Assembly: GCA_050014355.1 (NCBI GenBank)
Contig: JBEKDL010000035.1
Span: 1 to 18,943, forward strand
Reading direction: 5' to 3'
DNA from: Fen-1077 sp050014355
GTDB lineage: Bacteria > Chloroflexota > Dehalococcoidia > Dehalococcoidales > RBG-16-60-22
Length of the DNA stretch: 18,943 nt
The translations under genes and the position numbers were made by a program. This document shows, one piece after another, positions 13,328 through 18,943 of this stretch. The notes beneath the pieces were generated by a model. It was not told where the DNA came from. It did no database searches and worked only from the letters and a program-made list of their open reading frames with translations. Numbering within the stretch: position 1 is the first letter of the stretch; the number at the start of each line of letters is the position of its first letter.

Positions 13328-15418
13328 ATGGTGACTTTGAACATTTATCATCGAAGTCTGAAAATCTTGGCCAATCCTCATTTCTGGGCGGTTACAGTAC
13401 TCTTTGCTATCTGTCTGGTGCTGCAATACCCGCAACAGCTGCTCGGCCTATCTTCGCCATCGGTCTTCTCCTTTCTCGGCCTGACCCGGCACGCTATAGA
13501 ACGTATTTTCCTGCTGGTGCCTGTCAGTTACGTAAGTTTTCTTTTTGGCTTCAGGGCCGGTTTCTTTTCCATCACCCTGGCGGCGGCCATCATGTTCCCC
13601 CGCGTTTTCCTGATTTCCCAGTATTTTCCCGACTCGATATTCGAGACCAGCGCTGTCATTGTAGTCGGCGTTTTGATAAATCTCTGGTGTCAGTTCTACC
13701 GCAAAGATAGGGAGCGCCAGCAGCACATTCTTTCAGAGCTCAAGGCAGCCCATGAGAAACTCCAGCAGCATGCCGCCATCATCGAAGATAATGAAAGACG
13801 CCTGGACACTCTTAACCATATCTCCGGTATCATCTCCCAATCTCTGGACATGGGCCAGATTTTGAATAGCGCGATTAACGGCATCATCGCTTCGATGCAT
13901 ATCGAAGATGCCTGGATTCATCTTATAAACGATGAAGAGAATGAACTCGTACTTACGGCCTGTCGGGGAAATTGTCAAGATTTCCCCAGAATTAAAGCGG
14001 GCTACGGTCTTAGCGGCACCGTAGCCGAGTCGGGACAGCCGCTATTCGTCGGCGATATATCCCGCGACCCCCGCGCTCCGGAAGCAGCCCGCCGGCAAAC
14101 AGGTTCCGTCCTCATCGTACCTTTTATCTCGAAAGATAAAGTTAAAGGCACCCTCGGTATTGGCTCACGAAGCTATCGCACCTTCCAGCAGCATGAAATA
14201 GAACTCCTCACCGGCATAGGCAATCAAATAAGTGTAGCGATAGATAATGCCGGCCTTTATCAAACACAACAGAAAGTCGCTGAAAAACTGCGAACATCGG
14301 AACAGAGGTATCGCGAATTATTCGAAAATGCCCACGATGCTATCCTGGTACATGATATGGACGGTAATATAACCGCCGCGAACCGCGCCGCCGAGGTGCT
14401 TAACGGCTATCAAATCACCGAAATGATCGGTATGAACGTTAAGACTTTCCTGACGGAGGAAAGCCTGGCGCTAGCCGGGCAAATAAAACGCAAACTCTTG
14501 CTGGGAGAGACCGTGGAACAACCATACGAGCAGCGTCTGATAAAAAAAGGCGGGACCGAAGCGATACTCCAGATGGCCACCAGTTTGATTACGGAAAATG
14601 ACCAACCGATAGGCTTTCAGCATATCGCCAGGGATATTACCCGAGAAAAGGAAATTCAGGCTAAGTTAAGCACCGCGTACCGGCAGCTCAACGAATCCCA
14701 TACCAGACTAAAAGAGAGCCAGGAACAACTGATTCAGGCCGAAAAACTGACATCCCTGGGGCAACTGGCAGCTTCCATCGCTCATGAAATTAACAATCCC
14801 CTATCGGGCGTCCTGATCTATACTCAATTGCTGATTAAGAAAATCACTTCCGCCAGTATATCTAAAGAGACAGTCCTGGAATATTTATCCAAAATGGAAT
14901 TTGAGCTCACCCGCAGCACGCGGCTGGTCCGGAACCTTCTGGATTTCGCCCGGCAGTCTGCTCCAGATATTAGGCCGGTTCACCTGAATGACGTCATTAA
15001 CCGTGCCTTTGACCTCGCGGTTCATTCGGCTGATTTGCAAAAAATTAAAGCAGTTAAAGAGCTTGATCCCTCTCTGCCAGAAATAATGGCCGATTCCGAC
15101 CAGCTTCAACAGGTTTTTACCAATATCATTTTAAACGCTCTCCAGGCCATGCCGGAGGGAGGAACCTTGACTATAGTCTCCTCTTTTAACGACGGCCAGT
15201 TTAAAATTGAGATTCGGGACACAGGATACGGCATCTTTCCGGAGAATATGCGTAAAATTTTCGTGCCCTTCTTCACGACCAAACAAGAGGTCAAGGGCGT
15301 AGGGCTGGGCCTGGCCATCGCCTACGGTATTGTGCAGCGCCACCATGGTAAAATAGTAGTTCAGAGCCTAAAAGGAGAAGGTACCACATTTTCTATCTTT
15401 CTTTCCCTCCACGGATAA
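13328..15418 (+). CDS. membrane sensor histidine kinase with GAF and PAS domains
   Basis: This is a 696-residue kinase. The N-terminal 15-123 holds about four hydrophobic segments (roughly 17-37, 56-74, 76-97, 104-122) with almost no periplasmic loops, as in sensors that detect signals in or at the membrane. A coiled linker (124-160) leads to a GAF domain (about 161-312), a PAS domain (about 322-440) and a second coiled linker. The HisKA motif follows with H486 in 'SIAHEINNPLSG', then the ATPase with N box (N599/N603), 'DTGYGI' (631-636), 'PFFTT' (647-651) and 'GVGLGL' (657-662). There is no receiver domain on the kinase itself. It is divergent from the RHH-receiver gene, its likely phosphorylation partner. 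A TTG 18 codons earlier is in frame, but it is the -35 box itself, so I use ATG 13328. The ligand is unknown; redox, H2 or energy state are guesses from the neighbours. Confidence 0.92.
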   Translation: MVTLNIYHRSLKILANPHFWAVTVLFAICLVLQYPQQLLGLSSPSVFSFLGLTRHAIERIFLLVPVSYVSFLFGFRAGFFSITLAAAIMFPRVFLISQYFPDSIFETSAVIVVGVLINLWCQFYRKDRERQQHILSELKAAHEKLQQHAAIIEDNERRLDTLNHISGIISQSLDMGQILNSAINGIIASMHIEDAWIHLINDEENELVLTACRGNCQDFPRIKAGYGLSGTVAESGQPLFVGDISRDPRAPEAARRQTGSVLIVPFISKDKVKGTLGIGSRSYRTFQQHEIELLTGIGNQISVAIDNAGLYQTQQKVAEKLRTSEQRYRELFENAHDAILVHDMDGNITAANRAAEVLNGYQITEMIGMNVKTFLTEESLALAGQIKRKLLLGETVEQPYEQRLIKKGGTEAILQMATSLITENDQPIGFQHIARDITREKEIQAKLSTAYRQLNESHTRLKESQEQLIQAEKLTSLGQLAASIAHEINNPLSGVLIYTQLLIKKITSASISKETVLEYLSKMEFELTRSTRLVRNLLDFARQSAPDIRPVHLNDVINRAFDLAVHSADLQKIKAVKELDPSLPEIMADSDQLQQVFTNIILNALQAMPEGGTLTIVSSFNDGQFKIEIRDTGYGIFPENMRKIFVPFFTTKQEVKGVGLGLAIAYGIVQRHHGKIVVQSLKGEGTTFSIFLSLHG

Positions 15419-15937
15419 GAACATCAAGAACAGGAATAGACTCTCTGGAAATTGTTGGACTTAGATTAATATCAACCTTAGCAGGAGGGCAAAGATTGAA
15501 TTAATTTTGAAGTCGGTTACCAAGCCCTGGTATTTCTCCGAACTACACAGCGGCCTATCCCTTCTCACCTAAACGACAGAAGACTCTGGCTAATATATTA
15601 AATAAGGTTCAGGAGCTATAATTCGAACTGCTTCTAATCAGACCTAGTCTATTTAAAAGCCCACGGGAAGATTATTGAAAAGACTATGAAACCCGAAGCG
15701 CGCCCTTTCTTAAGGTAGGGAGTTCTTGGTATTGTCCCCTTAAGTGGAGATGGGGTGACGATAGGCAGAACTATTGAACTTACCTTCAGCCTAAAATCAC
15801 AATTACGCATTTTTACATTACGGGATGAGGGGCTTTTAGAGTTACACTCGAGTCACATTCCGTCATATTGTTAAGCTAGAGTACCCTAGTTTCGTTCCTG
15901 AAAATTAATTTCAAGGTCTAAAAGAACTGTAAGCGAC
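15419..15937. other. 519-bp gap without a recognised gene
   Basis: This stretch is AT-rich and its frames are closed at short intervals; no tRNA cloverleaf, repeat array or transposase motif is visible. A short segment near 15659-15795 translates to fragments faintly like the end of a histidine kinase, with an internal stop, but the likeness is too weak to call a pseudogene. No hairpin with a T-tract was found right after the kinase stop at 15418. Confidence 0.5.
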
Positions 15938-15966
15938 TTGACGTTTTTCATATACCCACTTATATA
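15938..15966 (+). promoter_or_regulatory. promoter of the secreted beta-propeller gene
   Basis: TTGACG (15938-15943), a 17-base spacer and TATATA (15961-15966) form a near-consensus sigma-70 promoter; TATAAT at 15963-15968 with a 19-base spacer overlaps it. Transcription would begin near 15974, giving a leader of about 125 bases before the ATG at 16100. Confidence 0.55.
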
Positions 15967-15973
15967 ATTACAT

Positions 15974-16099
15974 CACCGGATCATAGGTCGATCTTGGAGA
16001 AGAATAGCTGTTTATTCTTGAAAGGAGGTGATTACCCTCTAAAGGTGAAGAAGTGTTAATATTTTAACGGAGCGTATATCTAGGGAAAAGGAGACAAGT
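15974..16099 (+). other. structured leader with an orphan Shine-Dalgarno sequence
   Basis: The leader contains a perfect 7-bp hairpin (AAGAATA 16000-16006, loop GCTGTT, TATTCTT 16013-16019). A full-length SD match, AAAGGAGGTGA (16021-16031), follows immediately with no usable start codon after it. A small hairpin GTTAA/TTAAC comes next (16055-16068), and then the gene's own AAGGAG (16088-16093). Only 4- or 5-codon frames follow the orphan SD. Whether it is regulatory is not known; I recognise no riboswitch class. Confidence 0.4.
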
Positions 16100-17182
16100 A
16101 TGAAAAGAATAATTTTATTGGTAGTTCCATTCCTGTTATTAATGCTGGCGGCGGTGCTAGCTACTTCGGCATTCGCTGCCAACGATCAACCTATTGGTAA
16201 GGCTTTTCAAATTACCACTGACCCCAAGTATGATAGGAATCCGAGCTTCTTCAGAGCGGCTGACGGGACATATTGGCTTTTCTTTACACGCGGTAAGGAT
16301 AATAGGGGCATAAGAGATTTCCAGGGCTATAATCCGGATTTAGATTATTACGATATTTACTACCGAACCGCCAGGAGCATTCCTGAGCTTCAAAAAGTAG
16401 ATGAAAACATTATACGATTAACGCCGCCAGATAACGCGCAGAGAGATATATCAGCTTTTCAAGGTCGTGACGGAAAAATTTGGGTATTTACTTCTACAGG
16501 ACTTGGGCCTGGTTCACAAAGGAGTGTTTATTTCTATATATTTGATGGGTCCTGGAACGGCCCTACACTTGTACCGGGAACAGATTATGCAGCCCACATT
16601 AGTGCCTTAGAACACAATGGTAAAATTTGGGTTTTTTTCGATATTGATTACAAACTTAAGGTCACCTCGTACGATGAAGCCGCGCACTGGTCTCCCCCTG
16701 TTACTGTAGCCGGTCCAGATGCTACGGTCGCAAAAGCCATGGTCGACGATGGGAATTTCTACGTAGTGTGGACGACCTCCTCGGGAGCCGGAATTTATCT
16801 TTCTACATCAGCAGATGGAACAAATTGGTCTTCTACGAGCAACCCTATCGCTTCATGGCCGGGCGCATCAAATTGGGATCCAGTGCTGACTAAAGAAAAA
16901 GATACCTTTAGGCTTTTCTGGGCTCCAGATGCTGGTTTTAAAGGGCAGTTCATTGCGACGTCAAGTTCGAAAAAACCTACTGAATCAACATCCTGGTCAC
17001 ATCCAGTTAAATTGACGACCTCCAGTTATAATACGAATAATTGGTGGGATTTTTGGCCACAAATATACTCTGATAAAGGGGAGAGTTGGCTTTTCTATAC
17101 TAGTGAAAGGGACAAAACCGGCAAAGAAAGAACTGATGGCAACATATGGACGCTTAATGTGCCAGAGTCCGTAATCAAGTAA
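16100..17182 (+). CDS. secreted beta-propeller-like protein (sialidase/glycosidase fold), function unknown
   Basis: This 360-residue protein is exported. It has a clear Sec signal peptide: Lys-Arg start, hydrophobic core to about 20, and cleavage after A26 or A27 in 'TSAFAAND'. The mature part repeats a strand pattern of the type D/N-G-x-aromatic-W-x-F-F six times, at about 55-64, 124-132, 173-181, 217-225, 267-275 and 327-335. This fits a six-bladed or incomplete propeller as in exo-sialidase and glycosyl-hydrolase-like folds. I see no convincing catalytic set, so it may bind sugar or another ligand rather than cleave it. There is no lipobox, LPXTG or dockerin. AAGGAG lies six bases before the ATG, and it has its own promoter and leader. 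It is unrelated in content to the hydrogenase operon and its gene is monocistronic. Confidence 0.8.
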   Translation: MKRIILLVVPFLLLMLAAVLATSAFAANDQPIGKAFQITTDPKYDRNPSFFRAADGTYWLFFTRGKDNRGIRDFQGYNPDLDYYDIYYRTARSIPELQKVDENIIRLTPPDNAQRDISAFQGRDGKIWVFTSTGLGPGSQRSVYFYIFDGSWNGPTLVPGTDYAAHISALEHNGKIWVFFDIDYKLKVTSYDEAAHWSPPVTVAGPDATVAKAMVDDGNFYVVWTTSSGAGIYLSTSADGTNWSSTSNPIASWPGASNWDPVLTKEKDTFRLFWAPDAGFKGQFIATSSSKKPTESTSWSHPVKLTTSSYNTNNWWDFWPQIYSDKGESWLFYTSERDKTGKERTDGNIWTLNVPESVIK

Positions 17183-17340
17183 CCCCGAAATAAAAAGAAA
17201 AGCAGGCTGATTAAGCTCCATAATTGAGGGTTTTACATTTCACCTGATCGTGCAATTTATCATCCTGAATGATATAGATCTTGCCAAGTGAGGTGACTGT
17301 GTGAAAATAAGACCATTCCCAAATGTCCCAGGGTAACCAT

Positions 17341-18522
17341 ATGGCAAGAAGAACCATCATCCATATCGACCTCGATTCCTTTTTCGTCTCGGTGGAACGG
17401 GTTCTCAATCCCGAGCTCAATGGCAAACCGGTCGTGGTAGGCGGCCGACCTGACCGCAGAGGAGTCGTCGCCACAGCCTCCTACGAAGCGAGAAAGTTCG
17501 GCCTGCACTCGGCAATGCCGCTGGTAACGGCTGCCCGGTTATGCCCGCAGGCGATCTTTATTGAAGGAAACTTCGCCAGATACAGGGAGTTCTCGCGTAA
17601 ATTCATGGCAATCCTGAACGATTTTTCGCCGTTTATTGAACCAGGGGGTCTTGACGAGGCCTATCTGGATGTGACCGGATTCGAATCGCTACACGGTTCT
17701 ATCCGGAAAATGGCAACCGTCATGAAGCAGAGAATTAAGACTGAACTGGGCCTTACTGCTTCGATTGGTATCGCAAGCTGCAAAATAGTGGCCAAGGTAG
17801 CATCCGACCACTCAAAACCTGATGGCCTCAGCGAAGTTCCGCGCGGGGGCGAACGAGAGTTCCTGGCGCCGTTACCCGTGGATAAATTGCCAGGAGTAGG
17901 GAAACAGACTGTAAAGATCCTGAAAGGGCTGGGAATACATACGATAGACGCTCTATCCCGTAGGCCTTCTCAGGCTTTGGTAGACCATTTAGGGATTGCA
18001 GGCGAAACGATGCGTCGTCACGCCTGCGGCATCGATGCTAGCGAAGTACTTCCTCCAGGTGAAGCGAAGTCGATCAGCAGAGAAACGACTTTTGGACAGG
18101 ACACCCGCGACCGGCAGTTTCTGGAAGTGACTTTATGGGCTCAGAGCGAGAAGGTTGGAGCTGATCTCCGGAAAAAAGGAAAAGAAGCAAGATGCGTGAC
18201 TCTGAAGTTGAGATACGGGGACTTCACGACAATTACTCGCAGCCACACGCTTCGAGAAGGTCTGAATACAGATAAAGGGATATTTGATATCGGAATTAAA
18301 TTGCTCAATAAAGCGCTAGCAACTGAAAGACAGGGAATACGACTGATCGGGATCGGGATATCCCAACTGGAGGAACCGAGTCGGCAGACAACATTATTCA
18401 CTCCTTCCAATCGTAAGCTTGAGGAGTTGAATAAAACGATAGACCGCATCCGAGACAGGTACGGCTTTGGCTCTATCCAAACTGGAAGGACCGCAATGCT
18501 TAAGGACACCGAAATCAGTTAG
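17341..18522 (+). CDS. dinB: DNA polymerase IV (Y family)
   Basis: This low-fidelity translesion polymerase has 393 residues, a normal family length of about 350-420. The palm carries D10 in 'HIDLDSFF' and D105-E106 in 'GLDEAYLD', the three metal-binding acids; F15 is in the steric-gate position. The finger motif 'YEARKFGLHSAMP' (48-60), the helix-hairpin-helix 'LPGVGKQTVKILKGLGI' and a little-finger domain follow. 'RQTTLF' (348-353) near the C-terminus is a beta-clamp binding peptide, so it is probably active. I chose ATG 17341 because the protein begins 'MARRTIIHIDLD' as in relatives; ATG 17323 would add six residues and has no SD sequence, and AGGG just before 17341 is only weak support. 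I see no clear LexA box upstream. A small unknown gene follows 42 bases later. Confidence 0.94.
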   Translation: MARRTIIHIDLDSFFVSVERVLNPELNGKPVVVGGRPDRRGVVATASYEARKFGLHSAMPLVTAARLCPQAIFIEGNFARYREFSRKFMAILNDFSPFIEPGGLDEAYLDVTGFESLHGSIRKMATVMKQRIKTELGLTASIGIASCKIVAKVASDHSKPDGLSEVPRGGEREFLAPLPVDKLPGVGKQTVKILKGLGIHTIDALSRRPSQALVDHLGIAGETMRRHACGIDASEVLPPGEAKSISRETTFGQDTRDRQFLEVTLWAQSEKVGADLRKKGKEARCVTLKLRYGDFTTITRSHTLREGLNTDKGIFDIGIKLLNKALATERQGIRLIGIGISQLEEPSRQTTLFTPSNRKLEELNKTIDRIRDRYGFGSIQTGRTAMLKDTEIS

Positions 18523-18564
18523 GGGGTGTAATTCGTATAGTTAACTAGAATTGGAGAAAAAGCA

Positions 18565-18852
18565 ATGGAAAGAATCAAAAGGCAAGAATCCCCTATAATA
18601 CGGTTGACACGTTGGCAAATGGAGGTCTCTTTGTCAAATAAGAAGTCAAGCAAAGAACCCCCGAAAGACGAGAATTGGACAATATATGGAGTGGATGCAG
18701 AAGGGAACGAGAGGGTATACGCCCAGGTACCATCTGAGCAGTTTAAGAAATGGTCGAAATCAGACCGTTTGTGGAGCCAGGCTCAATCTGCATTGTTCGA
18801 TCGCTTGTTGTCCAATCCAAGTACTAGCAGGGTGTTGAAAAACGGGCGTTAA
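18565..18852 (+). CDS. small unknown protein downstream of dinB
   Basis: This 95-residue hydrophilic protein matches no family I know. Residues 1-36 are basic and probably disordered (many Lys, Ser, Pro). From about 38, 'WTIYGVDAEGNERVYAQVPSEQFKKWSKSDRLWSQAQSAL' suggests two strands and a helix with Trp residues, and the end is basic again. GGAG at 18553-18556, eight bases before the ATG, supports the start; an internal Met at residue 19 is an alternative. It has no Cys, no signal peptide and no membrane segment. It may share a transcript with dinB, but no functional link can be read from the sequence. Confidence 0.65.
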   Translation: MERIKRQESPIIRLTRWQMEVSLSNKKSSKEPPKDENWTIYGVDAEGNERVYAQVPSEQFKKWSKSDRLWSQAQSALFDRLLSNPSTSRVLKNGR

Positions 18853-18863
18853 ATCACTTATTT

Positions 18864-18943
18864 TCAATCCTTCTCACCTTTCTTGATGGTTTTAAGTCCT
18901 ACTGCCTGGTTTCTGAAGCCTCCCGGAGAGGTTTTAGATAGCG
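18864..18943 (-). CDS. possible C-terminal end of a gene entering from the right
   Basis: On the minus strand one frame is open from the window edge for 25 codons to a TGA (complement of 18864-18866), reading ...NQAVGLKTIKKGEKD. The Lys-rich end is typical of a protein C-terminus, and the position, convergent with the preceding gene, is plausible. The other two minus frames close sooner. It is too short to identify and could be chance. Confidence 0.3.
   Translation of the reverse strand, partial: LSKTSPGGFRNQAVGLKTIKKGEKD

Noticed and set aside
1..18943. tRNA or rRNA genes, CRISPR array, insertion sequence
   Set aside because: By eye I found no cloverleaf, rRNA-like stretch, regularly spaced repeats with spacers, or transposase motif. 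A covariance-model scan would settle the tRNA question.

Overview
The window is bacterial and looks like a chromosomal segment of a strict anaerobe that handles H2. Its core is an unbroken minus-strand operon (about 13167 down to 1570). It encodes a cytoplasmic [NiFe] hydrogenase of the MvhADG type (group 3c), a HdrABC heterodisulfide-reductase-like complex, a NuoE/NuoF/NuoG-type NAD(P)H module and a hydrogenase maturation protease. No archaeal signs are present: start sites have bacterial Shine-Dalgarno (SD) sequences, and there are a bacterial histidine kinase and a DinB polymerase. The gene set would suit uncultured Chloroflexota (Dehalococcoidia), Desulfobacterota or anaerobic Firmicutes. 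I lean weakly to Chloroflexota but cannot prove it from sequence alone.

Layout. 1-1569: a possible gene tail, a CpXC zinc-ribbon-like protein (+) and a DUF6933-like protein (-), then about 300 bp without a gene. 1570-13167 (all minus, in order of transcription): an RHH-receiver response regulator, HdrC, HdrB, an HdrA-front::NuoE fusion, NuoF, a NuoG-front::HdrA fusion, MvhD, a 66-aa unknown, MvhG, MvhA and the HyaD-type protease. Genes overlap by up to 14 nt or are separated by less than 40 nt. 13168-13327: a divergent regulatory region with three tandem 8-bp repeats and promoters both ways. 13328-15418 (+): a membrane sensor histidine kinase, probably the partner of the response regulator. 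15419-15937: no gene recognised. 15938-17182: promoter, structured leader and a secreted beta-propeller-like protein. 17341-18522: DNA polymerase IV. 18565-18852: a small unknown protein. 18864-18943: possible tail of a minus-strand gene.

How it works together (inference from families). MvhAG oxidises or makes H2, and MvhD passes electrons to the HdrA flavin platform. HdrBC holds two CCG-type sites for a disulfide or similar acceptor. NuoE/NuoF/NuoG-N adds an NAD(P)H port, and several ferredoxin-like domains could exchange with ferredoxin. This is the parts list of a flavin-based electron-bifurcating or confurcating complex linking H2, NAD(P)H, ferredoxin and an unknown Hdr substrate.

The most striking feature is that the NuoE-NuoF-NuoG module sits inside an HdrA coding unit. 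The front of HdrA (FAD GGGIAG motif and first CxxCxxCxxxCP) is fused to NuoE. The remainder of the same HdrA unit resumes after the NuoG-like N-terminus two genes later, so one HdrA flavin domain must be assembled from two polypeptides. The second strong signal is regulatory: a ribbon-helix-helix domain is fused to a receiver domain, with 8-bp iterons typical of RHH operators just upstream of its own gene.
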